From Amaurobius ferox (taxonomy: Eukaryota > Arthropoda > Arachnida > Araneae > Amaurobiidae): a DNA stretch of 64,000 bases. The number at the start of each line of letters is the position of its first letter. The first letter of the stretch is position 1. The stretch is from the NCBI GenBank assembly GCA_951213105.1, contig OX578138.1, positions 63,959,040-64,023,039 of the forward strand. The letters run 5' to 3'. The notes beneath the pieces were generated by a model, which was not told the DNA's origin, searched no databases, and worked only from the letters and a program-made list of their open reading frames with translations. Both the position numbers and the translations under genes were made by a program. This document shows positions 13,105 through 24,942 of this stretch, piece after piece.

Positions 13105-15451
13105 ATGACCAGTCTTAAAAGGAGGGCAGTTTTATGTCATGATATCGGCGATTTATTTAGGAAACAAAAAGAAAAATGTGCAGTGTGTGAAGAAACTCCT
13201 ACAGAAGCTGCAGACTGTACCCTAGAGGAGACATCACATCAAGTAGGTCTAGTAAGAACAGCAACTGTTAAGAGTGGAAAAGAACCTATTACAGTCGCAC
13301 CAAAAGATTTTGAGGTAAGCTATGTAAGCACAGTTCTTACTTCAGATAATTCTGAAATTGATGTAAACCTAGATGAAGAACAGTCCTCAAGTGGAAATGT
13401 GAGTAGACATACAAAGCCTAGTTCAGCACCTTCTGAATTGGGGAAGCAGTCTTATGGTTTTAAAAAAGATTGGGTGAGTGGAAGAAATTGGCTTTATTAT
13501 GATATTTCTAAAAAAGGGATGTTTTGTAGGTTATGTCAAAAGTATAATAAAACACCTTATCAGAGAGACATTTGGACAAAGACACCATGTACCCGTCTGC
13601 GATTGGCAAGTATTCACCTTCATGAAAATTCATGCTCCCATACAGATTCCATGAAAGCAGAACTTGAATTTAGTGTAAACCCAAATATACGTGATGTAAT
13701 AAATGTAGGAGTTCCTAAAGGTGATCTCACTAATACGTTTGCATGTTTGTATTTTCTTTGCCAACATCGTATTGCCCATACTACCAACCTTGAACCATTG
13801 CTGGATCTTGCAACATTTCTTGGACTGAAAATACAAGAAAACGTTCGTGTTGCAAAAAATGCTACCTACAACAGCCGTGGTGCTATTGAAGAAATACTGT
13901 ATAGTTTATCCAATGTATTGGAAAATAGCGTTCTGAATGAGTTGCGGGAATCACCATGCTATGCAATTGAAATTGATGAATCGTCTGATGTATCTGTAAA
14001 GGAGAATTTAGTTGTACATGCACGTTTTTTAGACACAAATCGTGAACTCAAGACAAAATTTCTTAAATTAATTGATCTTCTAGCAGGTAATTCAAATGAT
14101 GGTTCTGAAACAACTGTTGTGTCATTAAATGCGGATGTTATTGCAAATGCTGTTACTGCATATCTAGAGTCTAAAGAACTTCCCTACTCTACATTGTGTG
14201 GAATCGGTAGTGATGGTGCACCAGTGCTTACAGGGAAAAAGAATGGTGCCATTAAAAAAATTCAGGAAAGGCAGAAACTGGTTCAACAAGAAACGGGCAA
14301 ATCAAATTATTGTGAGGCAGTTAGCATTCATTGTGCTGGACATCGTTTGAACTTGGCCTCATCACAAGCAGCCAAGAACGTACCAAAAATCAAGAAATTT
14401 TGTGAAGTTATACGACAGCTTTTTGATTTTTATCAAAACAGTCCAGTGAGACTTGCTGGCTTGCTAGAAATCCAATCTCTTTTTCCAAGTGATTCGAGTG
14501 GTAAAATGCTTGAACCATCGTTCACTAGATGGTTAAGTCATGGAGAAACTGTACTGCGTTTAAAGGAAATTTATTATTCTGTGATTTTGAGTCTTGAAAG
14601 AGAAGCTGAAGAACGTTTTGATGCAAGAGCAAAGGGTCTTTATCATTATATGTGTGAATATTCATTTGTGGCTATTTTGCATCTTTTGTGTGATGTATTG
14701 CTCAGCATTAATAGACTATCAAAGATTTTCCAATCAGAAAGTGCAGATTTAACCCTTATAGAGCCATTTGTAACATCAACTTTAAATAAACTGCGAAGGT
14801 TAAAAGATAGAGATGGGTTTTATTTAACAGATTTGCCCAATTTCATGGAAAAATGTCATGAGAAGGAAATACATATTTTTAGGAAACCAAATGATTCCAC
14901 TTCCTTTATGAGCTTAAAAGTTCAGTACCTGTCTGAGCTCATTCAAAATATAGAAAACCGATTGGTTGAAAGCGATGTTGTAAAACAGTTCTCTATATTT
15001 GATCCTAAAAATCTTCCAGATGAAATGGAACATTACTTTGAAGGATATGGACAAGTGTAGAAGTTCTTTCAGCAAAATTTGGTCTAAACACTACCAACTG
15101 TGTCATTGAGTGGAATGAGTTAAAACAGCTGATCTCGGATCACCATAGAATGAAAACTCGGGAAGAAATGGTTAAAGCTATTATCACCAACAAGACCATG
15201 GTTGATTTATTTCCCGGTATTTCACATATCGCTCAATGTTACAAAATAATACCAATACACTCAGCAGACTGTGAAAGAGACTTTTCTCAAGTTAAGTTAA
15301 TAAAAACAGAACTCCGGAATAGATTGAAATCTTCCACTCTGGATGCACTTTTACGTATCGTTGTGAACGGTCCAGAGCTTCATAGCTTTCCGTTTGACAA
15401 AGCAGTTCATCACTGGATGACTGTAAAGAATAGGAGGATCAGATTGAAATG
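13105..15451 (+). pseudogene. hAT transposase (TTF zinc finger, one frameshift)
   Basis: A 651-codon frame (13105-15060) is followed, one base out of phase, by the C-terminal part ending at about 15451. Domains in order: acidic/Ser-rich N terminus; TTF-type zinc finger at residues about 115-180 (FKKDWV, then FCRLCQ, then two His); RNase H-like catalytic core with EIDESSDVS near residue 288, GIGSDGAPVLTGKKNG near 366 and HCAGHRLNL near 409; then, after the shift near 15055, the hAT dimerisation domain (SADCERDFSQVKLIKTELRN). This is the architecture of TTF/ZNF862- and SCAND3-related hAT transposases. The single shift is the only damage; it removes the dimerisation domain from the main frame. 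The start at 13105 is the first ATG of the long frame. Confidence 0.85.
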
Positions 15452-15702
15452 AAATTACTGTGTAAATGTATTTTATTATTATAGTTACATTTAAAAAAAG
15501 TTATATTCAATTTTATCAAATGTTTTTCTTTAATATAAAAGTATACATTACTAATACTGTTTGTGTGTGTGAATTAACGCGAAGCACGATTCGAAATTTT
15601 ATATTCGCAATTATAATTGTTCTGGAAAATCAACCACCACTCACATTTCTCTAGATACATCCCTGAATGGTATAGAAAACTTGAAATAAAATTTTACACC
15701 AG

Positions 15703-15772
15703 TACTTCCCCAGCCGTCCAAATGGTTGCTCGAGTCCTCTGGACGAGTCGGATAGTCTGGGTCTTCTACACC
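15703..15772 (-). repeat. LINE 3'-tail fragment
   Basis: Read on the reverse strand, GGTGTAGAAGACCCAG, then GTCCGACTCGTCC(A/T)GAGGACT and a final ...GGACGGC(T/C)GG resemble the 3' tail of the reverse-strand LINE at 40173-40235. It is probably a short insertion of that tail just outside the hAT right end. Confidence 0.5.
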
Positions 15773-17171
15773 AGTACTTCCAGAAACTATTAACTGGAGA
15801 TTTTTCTAAACAGAGATCTCAGCTAAAAGTGAACCATCTGACAGTACTTTGAGAAAGAATTATTCCTACTTAACCATTGCTGGGTCAACCATGACATTCG
15901 TTCGTCCTACTTCTCACCTCTTAAAAGTTAAAATATCCTCTCTTTGTGGTTGTTTATAACCCATGTAAGCATCGCTGCAAAAATTCAGATTTCTAGCTCA
16001 AAGAGTTGAAGAGAGATGGTTATCCCACCCCTTCTCACTTTTTAGGAGTGGTGTTATGGAAGTAACCCTTCTTAGTGTTTACCTTTGACCCATGAGGAAC
16101 ATCAAATATTCAGGTATCTATTTTGAGGGATTAGCTCTAAACGAAGATCATGCTGCTCAGACATCCACCCTTTATTTCTTTAGGAACTGATTTAAAAATA
16201 TCCCTTCTTAGTGTTTACCTATAACCCATAGGTAAACACCTCTTCAAAAAAAATCAGGTGTCTTGTTAAAGGGTTAAGGAGACGGTGATCAGTCAGTCAG
16301 TAGGGGCTTTGTCTTTTATACATATGAACTACAAACAACCCTCTTTATTGGAACTTCACAGTTTGAATATTTTAATCACTTGTAATATTGTTCTCATTTT
16401 AGTATGCAAGAATAATGGCATGGGCACTACAAAGAAAATGTTCAATAGCACTGAAGTTGTATTAAAAACAGGGGTCAGAACTTTATCTTTGAAAAGTAAC
16501 TATTTAATGTTCAATTTTGTGAAGGAAAAAATTTGATAATTTATTTTAGTTACTATTTATAATAATTTGAGGATAGTACTTTTAATTATTAGGCACATAC
16601 ATATGTGCAATGTATTTAAATATAATTGGTATACCCTACTAAGAGCACGATAATTCCAAATTTTTTGACATTAGTAGATAAAGCTTTTAAATACATATAT
16701 GTAGTACAGTATTTATATGTGCATATAGAATTGATTTTATGTACAAAAATATATATATTAGAACAAATTTTAAAGTTAGAAAAAAAATCTCCAAAGCAGT
16801 TTGTTGCTTGTTTTTGGCTCTCTCACTCTCGATAACAGTTTTCAGATGCATTATTGCTACAAAAGTTTCAAAAATCATATCCTGTCTGGATTTGATACAT
16901 GTTCGCATATTTATTGAACATTGTGCTTCTTTAGACGATACTGAAGGTAATATGCAAACTTCGATTTCATCTTCAGCAATGCCTTTTATTGTAATTTGAT
17001 GTAAAAAAATACTTCATTTTAAAACTCTGTATTACACACTGGCACAAAGGCTGCAATTTCGATATAGTGTCCAGAGGCAGGAACTCACCTTCAACTTCAC
17101 TTTTAGTACACAGCAGGGGGCAGTGCAATTGTCAATAAAATGAACAATCTTGCACTTTTAACAAGTCATTT

Positions 17172-17377
17172 TACAGTCTAACTCCTTAAGCCAATTTTCA
17201 AAAATATCCAAAATCATCCAAAAAAAAATGAATTATTGAGTGTGAGTAAGATAGCAATTCGACTTAATGAGATCATTTACACATCATTCGAATTATAAAA
17301 GTGCAAGGAAAGGAAAATTTTTTGAGATATTAAAAAATTTGAATTATCGAAGTTCGAGATATTGAGTATAGATTGTA
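17172..17377. mobile_element. Small TA-flanked MITE, pogo-like
   Basis: The left end reads TACAGTCTAACTC and the right end, reverse complemented, TACAATCTATACTC. The inner right side reads as TCGAACTTCGATAATTC, the style of pogo/Tigger-type termini. About 200 bp and no coding capacity. Assignment is tentative because the ends match only in part. Confidence 0.4.
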
Positions 17378-17455
17378 TTAATTATAAAGCTATATAATTA
17401 TAAAGCTTAAACTAAAACATGTTTTCTCAGTAATATCATATTCTAATCAGATTAT

Positions 17456-17592
17456 CTTCATTCAACTTTATTCAGCAAAAATATTACCTTCATTCAACTA
17501 AAATACTATCTTCATTCTAAAATATTATCTTCATTCAGCTAAAATATTACCTTCATTCTAAAATATTATCTTCATTTTGCTAAAATATTACC
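17456..17592. repeat. Minisatellite built on CTTCATT-CTAAAATATTA
   Basis: About five imperfect units combining ATCTTCATTC or CCTTCATTC with (C)TAAAATATTA. Intronic in DDB2; no coding role. Confidence 0.6.
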
Positions 17593-17900
17593 AACAATTT
17601 TATTTATATTTATGATAATCCTAAAAATTATTATCAAATGCCACCCTTGCATAAATGTTCAAAAGTTACTTTGGACTTGAAAAAAAATGAAAAGAACTTA
17701 GTGATAGACTCTAATCCCTGAAAAACAAGAGGTTTCTAAAATGTTGTGTACAACTTAAATTCGTGTGTGCTATAAGAGGCTGTGTTATAGCAAATTAGAT
17801 TATAATTAATATTCCATTTTAATTTCAATTATTTTTAACTATTTACTGTATTTATTTTAATTTTTTTAATTATTTGTTAATATTGTCTTATTTATTCTAG

Positions 17901-17946
17901 TTGAATTCATTCAACTGCACAGGAGATACCTTAGCATCTGCTGCAG
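17901..17946 (+). CDS. DDB2: DDB2, penultimate exon
   Basis: A 46-nt exon between TTTATTCTAG and GTTTGT. It continues in phase from the exon ending at 10582 and encodes LNSFNCTGDTLASAA plus one base. Human DDB2 reads SLNEFNPMGDTLASAMG at this point, a close match that sets the splice junctions. It is the last propeller strand region. Confidence 0.85.
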
Positions 17947-19097
17947 GTTTGTAACATTTTTCTTTTGCTTTAAATAAACAATTTTATTTTTAGTACGTGT
18001 ACATTTGGAGGGGGGTAAGAAGATCCATATTTATTTTTCCTTTTCGTTGAACAGTAAAAAAAAGAATTGTTTTTTTCTAAAGTTATATTCTTATAATAAA
18101 ATTATATCTTAAGTTCATATAGTGCATGAAGTTTCTTTTTTTGTTTTTATATCACACCATGAACACTATTTTCAACACAGAAAACTGCAGTTGTTTATTT
18201 ACAGAGGGAGACATGACAAACATTTCATCGGATAAAAATTCTTATTAATAAGATGTTCGTTTTTAAGAAATTATTATTGAAATTGCATGAGACCCATAGA
18301 GTGCCACTGATAAAATTTTTGGTCCCCTATGCAACAAATTCATCGTTCATTCGTTTTCAGCAACTACTTAAAATATCAGATTACTCCAGAAAAAAAATTC
18401 ATAAACCCATCTGTTGATTAATTATAAATATTTTATCTGATACATGTCTTAGAGATTTCTTAATGAACCTAACAGTTTTCCATTTCCAATCGGACCCCCA
18501 CTCATACATTTGCAGAGAAGAGTCAGCATTAAACAACAAAATGTACTAATTGTATTTTTATATATGCTTAAAAATAAAGTAGAGTGCTGTAACCTATTTA
18601 TATATTTTAATCCACCAGGATCCTACAAAACCAAAAACTGGCCGAAAGAGTGATAACCTGCATAATCAGAATGTCACAAAGGATCATTTTTTAATGTATG
18701 ACAATTCAAAACAAAAATGTGTGTTTCAAAACATTAGTAACAAAGGAGGTAACAAAATAACAACATAGTAACAGAAAAGATAATAAAAAAAAATCCTCTG
18801 AAGAGGATTCTTGAAAGGATGGATGACAATTTTTGAGGACAGGTAGAAAATCTCAATAGCTGTCCTCATGGAGGGGCTAGATTTTGCAAATTTTCTGAAG
18901 TCTGTTTATACACCAGAAATGCAACTAAACTTGCATAATGGTGCATGACATTTATAGTTAGTATTGTTTAAGTGTTCCTGTTCATTTTATTTTTCTTGTA
19001 TATTTTCTTCATTCTGGACACTCTTCTGGTACTTTTTATCATTACATAATGCTACTTTTTAAATATATATAGGAATGAAATAATTATTTGCTTATAG

Positions 19098-19273
19098 GAT
19101 CCAATGTAGTATATCTGAAAGATGAAAGTGTGTTTAAAGGTGTTAGCTGTAGTTATAAAGATGAAGATGAGCCTGAGGACTTCCAATTAAAGCTACGGAA
19201 ACCTGGTAGATCTTCAAGGGCTCCAAGAGTTAAAAACAACATTTCTAAGAAAAGGGCACAAAAAGGTGTTTAA
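19098..19273 (+). CDS. DDB2: DDB2, last exon with long basic tail
   Basis: The acceptor is TTGCTTATAG. The first two bases complete a Gly codon with the last base of the previous exon. The exon encodes GSNVVYLKDES, the end of the propeller, and then about 45 more residues: an acidic patch (KDEDEPED) followed by a Lys/Arg-rich tail to the stop at 19271. Human DDB2 ends about 15 residues after the equivalent Gly, so the tail is longer here and could be nuclear-targeting or DNA-contacting; that is inference. No untranslated exon was looked for. Confidence 0.8.
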
Positions 19274-19449
19274 ACTCATTACTTAAAGGGCTTAATGCAA
19301 AATCTCATGTATATTGGGCTATATAAGTGCAATATGTATAACTGTAATTGAAAGTGAAATATATGGTACATTTCAAATTCATATGGATAATATGTATCCA
19401 ATATCACCATGTTTTAGCAGCATTTCTGTTTTGTAAATTTAATTATTCA

Positions 19450-20195
19450 GATATCTCTTTCTATCGAAGACTACAAGTATTTGTAAACTTTATTTAAATA
19501 CCATGTTGACATACAGGAAAATATTTCAAAATGCCATAGCACTTTCAAACAACATGCTGTCCATCCTCAGTGGCAATATTAAGGAATTGACAGAGATGAG
19601 CTTTTATACAACCAGAAATCATGAATACAAATTTGCATATGTAAAATAAATAAATTTGTATAAGTAAAATATTATGGGGTTATTGCAATTAATTAAAAGA
19701 AAAGTTTTATTTTGTAATCCATGTTTATTTATATTTATCGAGAATCTATTTGTAACTTCGATCCTGTTCAAACCCTTAGTTTTGCTTGGCGTCTCGTTCT
19801 CGACTCTATACATGTTAAACTCTTATATGATTTTATAAAAATCTAGTGCTTCATCACTAGCGTTGTGTTTATGTATTGGCCTGATTTATTTGTATACATG
19901 GGTTTTGAACTAAATTATTTTCACTTGAAATTTTATATACTTATTTGTAATTTATAATAATTCTAGTATCAGTTTATTCAATTTACCGTATGCAAATTTG
20001 TATCCATGATTTCGTGTTGTATAAAAGCTCATGTCTGCCAATTCCTTAATATTGCCACTGATCATAAGACATTATGATGTCTGTAAGCGCTATAGCATTT
20101 TGAAATATTTTCCTGTGCATTAAGATGGTGTTTAAATAAAAACAGTTTACAAATACTTGTAGTCAATGATAAAAAGAGATATTTGAAATATTTTA
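19450..20195. repeat. Fold-back element with ~200-bp arms
   Basis: The arms 19450-19650 and 19980-20195 are inverted copies (for example ACTACAAGTATTTGTAAAC on the left and its near reverse complement on the right, and GAGCTTTTATACAAC / GTTGTATAAAAGCTC). The spacer of about 330 bp holds no gene. It is probably a non-autonomous transposon just downstream of DDB2, perhaps within its 3' UTR region. Confidence 0.7.
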
Positions 20196-20822
20196 GATGT
20201 ATTTTACCATACTTCAGAAATTAATTATTCAGATCTAAATATTTCTCCTGTATCCTATAAAAATACACTTGTATTTTTTTTATATACTATATATTTATTG
20301 TGGGAGATTATTGCATCAAAAAAATTGAATTTATTGTAATGTAGTCCAAAAGACAATAGTACAACATTCCAATGCTAAGCCCCACCCAAATATACTTCTG
20401 AAAAATTGATGTCTTTTTATATTTCATAAAATTTTTGTTCATAACAGCCACTTGCATGTATGCTTTTTTCAATTTTTTAAATTATCACAACATATTTTAG
20501 AGCTCCTCCTTTTACACATTTCCTTGTTATCAGACTTGAGAATGCCACTCTTAGTTCATGGGAATGTGATCTGCATAGCAATACCTACATTTCTGATAAC
20601 TCTCACCCCCAACTATATGCCCCCTGAAAAAGAAACGACTTTTCATATTCTATCTAGTTCATGGAACACTCTATTTCTAAAGCAATTAATAAGGCTAAAA
20701 ATGAGTTTTTATCCAAATATTTGAAGCTGTAATCATCTTATAACTGTTTGAAAATCCCTATCTTAACCACCTCTTTCTTAAATATCAAAAAGTCCTATTT
20801 TAATTGCTTCTAGGAACCTTAA

Positions 20823-21506
20823 CCCTTTCCGGACGGCAACATTCCAGAACTGCCGCGGTCCAAAAGACGGAGCGCTTCGCTTCCAAACTGTTCCCAAAGG
20901 ACGGCAAATTTTTTGCGCTAAGCCTAATTCTCGAAAAAAATTCACTAAAAATTACCTATTCAACACAGAAATCTACTTTTTTCAGAATAAAAGAATATTT
21001 ATTTCTATTTGATGTATATTTTTCATACAAATCTGAATACAAAATACTTGTTGGTTGCTCCCATTCTTTTATCCAAAATAAACGAATAATTTCACTGCCT
21101 CTAAAACCCAAACAAAAAAAAAATACTCTCTTATATTCCTATGATTCACTAACGAAATCATAACGCTGAAATAAAAACAAAACCCGAAACTCAATTATAA
21201 AATTGTTGATGCTGCGAGAATTGCTCTGTCTGTTTATGTTACAAAATCATGTTTCACCGCTCCAAATGGAGAAATAATTCATTGGATCCTCCTTATGCCA
21301 AGGTCATGTATCTATAAAATACATTGACGTTAGTTCAATGGACATTTAACGCCATCTAGTAGACAAATTAAAACATTCCACGTGAAAGCACGCATGCGTG
21401 CCACTCGCCGTTTACGGTAAAGTTTCCTCCGTCACGAGTGCGTACCGTCCATCCTTGAATGCAAGTTTGCAGCCGACACGTGGGCGTGCCAATCGTCCCG
21501 AAAGGG
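20823..21506. mobile_element. piggyBac-type MITE with TTAA target
   Basis: The ends are CCCTTTCCGGACG and, reverse complemented, CCCTTTCGGGACG (one mismatch). Each is flanked by TTAA (20819-20822 and 21507-21510). A TTAA target with CCCTTT termini is characteristic of piggyBac elements. At 684 bp it has no transposase; the 119-codon frame in it (20804-21163) is not recognisable. Confidence 0.75.
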
Positions 21507-21510
21507 TTAA

Positions 21511-24500
21511 AAAAGGGGGTTATAAGAATTCTACAGAATTAATTTAATGTGTCATAATTTACAGTCTTTTAACTGAAATAAAATTGGTGTAAATGTCTAC
21601 TATACACATGAGATTTTACATTAAATAGCACTTTTTGTTTACCTCTATATTGAATTTCATCTTGTTTAAATTAGAATCTCAATGTGTTTTGCACAATATT
21701 CTTTGTTTGATTCTTTTCCCCAACACATGTTTTAGTTCTATTACTATGTATTATATAAATAGTTTTAAACTATATTCTAACTAGATGTATACCCAGCTTT
21801 ACTCATACAAATTATTATATATTTGAATTCATATTTGTTAATAATTTCTTAAACAATCTCTTTCCTATAAATGGTTAGGAATGTCTAGTCTTAAAGTTTA
21901 AAAAATGTAATTCAAACAGTAAATCTACAAATTCAAAGAGTAAGAAATTCTGTCTCCTGTCACTAATAAATTTACAAAAAAAATCTGCAGTCTTGCTGTT
22001 CATTGCTTAACAAAACAGCTAAAGTTATCAAGCATCTAATCATTTATCCTTGTTGCAACTTAAAATAAAATCGAAAATCCATTTAATTTATTTAATAAAT
22101 TAGTGAGAAGTTTTATCTACTGCAAAGTAGAATTTAGAATATGGCTAGATACATTATGACCTTAATGTATTTTCCCTTTTTATTTCATTCTTGAATGATC
22201 TGTTTATAGTTTTTATAAGATGTTCATATTTTCTTTATTTTATTACTTCTCTTTACTAATAGGAGTATATGTTTGTAGTTCAATATTTTTATTTTCTTTA
22301 CTAACCATATTAATCATTTATAAAGTAGATTATTCCAATACAACTAGTAAAATATTTTTCTAGCATGCATACAAAAGTTCCACCCCCAAAAGAAATTGTC
22401 TTATAAAATGTAGTACAGTGGTATCCATAATTCAAAATGGATAAAAACAAAATTGTCAGAATACCAAAAACTCAAATTATATAGAATAACATGGAGAAAA
22501 TTAACTGAGCCAGGTATACGAAAATTAAAATATAAAATAAAATTTTAAAAATATGCATGCTGATTGTATATAAATCTTATATTATGAGGTAATGTAGTAA
22601 AAATGTTAAAAGAACAATTATTTACAGTATTTAACTTTGAAGAATTCATGATTGGTCTTCTGCTGTATTTTGGGCTGGTGTTTCTGTGCTGCATTATCAC
22701 ACATAATTGTATGAGTTAAAACATATCAGTCTAATACTTCGACTTACTGTTCTATGTAGTGTATTTCAGCATGCAAATCTGTGAACCTATAGCATATTTG
22801 TGTCACTGAATAATAATCAAAACAACAGAACTTACTAGTTACTATACACAATATGACTGTATAATAAATTAACAAAATCTTTACATGAATGGTAATGTCA
22901 CTGAAGTTGTAACTTGCTATTCTATTTTTACAAACCCAAGAAGCAGGAACTATTCTCAGAAACCCATAGATAACTAACTCATTTCCTCACATGTTGTAGT
23001 ATGCAATTACATATTCTAAACATTTTTTATTTTTGTATTGACTAGCTTGGATTTAATATAACCTTAAACTGTCGAGACTCTAATTATATTAAGATTACTG
23101 TACAACAAAGTACTAGTTTAAAATTATTTAAAATATCAAATTTCCACTAATATTGAAACTTAAAAGTATGTTTTATATAGAGAACTCAAAATCATGCCTT
23201 AATTTCCCAGCAATTTCTGCATAACCCTTTTATTTCTAGTGCCCAAAATACTAAAAAAAAAGAAATAACAAGGATTACTTAGAAATGATCCTAATTTTAA
23301 TAATTTTTTAATATTTTTAGCTAAGTGAAACTATATTTTATTGTGTAATATCAGTGGTGTTTAATTTTGTATTTATTCTCAATGTATTGTAGAGAGTGAA
23401 TTCTTTGTACTTATTCTCAGTGTATTGTAAACAGTGAATTATTTGTATTTATTCCCCTATACAATTTTAATTGACAAAATAATAAATACTTTTTAAATAA
23501 ATTTATTCTTCCTGAAAGGAGTTGAAGTTTAGGCACAGTAACTCATTATATCTCGCTTTCAATATATTTTTTTAAAAACTTCTTAAAGAATTTGTACCCA
23601 TTAAAATTTCATTTTAATCAATTTGGTCAAGATAAATTAAGTTTGATCATTCTAAATATTATTTTCTTTAGTCAAGAATATTTATTTTCAAGAGTGTAAC
23701 AGAAAACTAGGAGCAAATGTTTTGCTTTGCATATAGCAATTTCTTTTAACTGATTGAATGCTTATAATTTGTGTTTATGTGATTAATCAAACTTGTGTAA
23801 AGTCTTTATTGCTACAAAGTCAGGCTTTACAAATTTTGTAAATGGTCTGATTTTGAAGAGAGTGAAAACGTTAGATTTCAGATAAACAGACTCTTTGTAT
23901 TAGATTCATAACCTATTAAATATAGATATTAAATTGAACTTAATTTAATATGCTAATATTTTAATAAAAAATGTTGATATATTTTCTACAAATATATAAA
24001 AAAAATTAAATCTTTCATGAATATTCCATCTCATGACTATACGCTAAAGAACTGTTTTGATAAAAATTACTATGACATTTTCTAAAATTCCTAAGAAACC
24101 ATTTTATAAACATATTGCTCGCCTCCAAAACAGGTACAATATAATGAAGGGTTACTATGCTTCACTTTTTTTCAGGTTAATAATTCTGTTCGCTTGATCT
24201 AATTAAAACTATATGGATATGTTTGACTCTCATCCAAATGGTATAACTTTTCAAGTAGTTTATTGTATTTTTTATATTAATTTGTAGAAATCTAATTAGT
24301 TATAATTAAAATATAGATTATGCTCTAAGCTCTACTGTTACAGAAACGTGGAACCATTTAATACTTTCTTAGTTTATATACTAAAAACAAAAAAAAATAC
24401 AAACTTGTATATTAAACATTTGATCCATCTTTTATGTAAATGCATTATATCATGCTTATGTACAAAAAAGCATTTAAGTACTATTTTGTATAGAATGTTT

Positions 24501-24800
24501 TACTAAAATAAAATATTTTAATAGTTTCGTGTGCTTTGTTGATGTATCTATGTAAAAAAAAACTGTAAATTTAAGATAATAAATAACACTTAAATGCACT
24601 TTTTATTAGAATTTAATTCTCAGTACATGTATTCAGACAAGAACAATTAAAATGAAGTTCCCTATGCTTGTACTTAAATAACTTGGAAACTTTTTTTTAC
24701 GCATGTACAGAAAATGTTTTCCATCATCAGTTTATTTTATATGCATACATTTTAATAAATAAAACTCAAATCTTTCTATTTGAATAAACTTAAGCTGTAA
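21511..24800. other. Intergenic DNA between convergent DDB2 and DYNLRB
   Basis: AT-rich, with no recognisable coding region or RNA gene. A possible TA-CAGTGGTATCC transposon end near 22426 has no partner that I could find. Confidence 0.4.
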
Positions 24801-24802
24801 AT

Positions 24803-24808
24803 TTTATT
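24803..24808 (-). terminator. Candidate poly(A) signal of DYNLRB
   Basis: AATAAA on the reverse strand, about 90 bp past the DYNLRB stop codon. The region is AT-rich, so other AATAAA sites could serve. Confidence 0.4.
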
Positions 24809-24898
24809 TTATAACAACAAATAATAAAACATTTAAAAAAAAATACACATCAAATATTAACCACTGGTGCAAAAATATAAGATGCAAGAACCTTTTCA

Positions 24899-24942
24899 TC
24901 ACTCATTCGGATTTTGGACAACTATTAGGAGATATTCTTTAT
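24899..24942 (-). CDS. DYNLRB: DYNLRB (roadblock dynein light chain), last exon
   Basis: On the reverse strand an acceptor TTTATTTTAG is followed by 44 nt encoding, with one base from the previous exon, DKEYLLIVVQNPNE and a stop. The conserved C terminus of roadblock light chains is DKDYFLIVIQNPTE, so the identification is firm although the exon is tiny. It pairs in phase with the exon at 27483-27650. Confidence 0.85.

Larger units (their letters stand above)
10749..15665 (+). mobile_element. hAT transposon, nearly full length
   Basis: Perfect 14-bp inverted termini: CAGGGATGTATCTA at 10749-10762 and its reverse complement at 15652-15665. They are flanked by the identical hexamer AATGGT (10743-10748 and 15666-15671). 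Most hAT elements make 8-bp duplications, so the flush 6-bp match is either a 6-bp hAT subgroup or a decayed 8-mer. Just inside the left end, CCACCACTCA occurs three times (10788-10835), and once just inside the right end (near 15634). Such subterminal repeats are typical hAT transposase-binding sites. It encodes one transposase with a single frameshift, so it has only recently lost activity or the frameshift is an assembly error. Confidence 0.85.
10583..17900 (+). other. DDB2 intron carrying a hAT transposon
   Basis: The intron has a GTATGT donor and a TTTATTCTAG acceptor. About two thirds of it is the hAT element 10749-15665. The remainder (15666-17900) holds a LINE-tail fragment, a small TA-flanked MITE and a short minisatellite, described separately. 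Homopolymer runs of C and G (about 11320 and 12603) are notable. Confidence 0.75.

Noticed and set aside
22424..22500. Left end of a Tc1/pogo transposon (TA-CAGTGGTATCC)
   Set aside because: No matching inverted end was found within a few kilobases.
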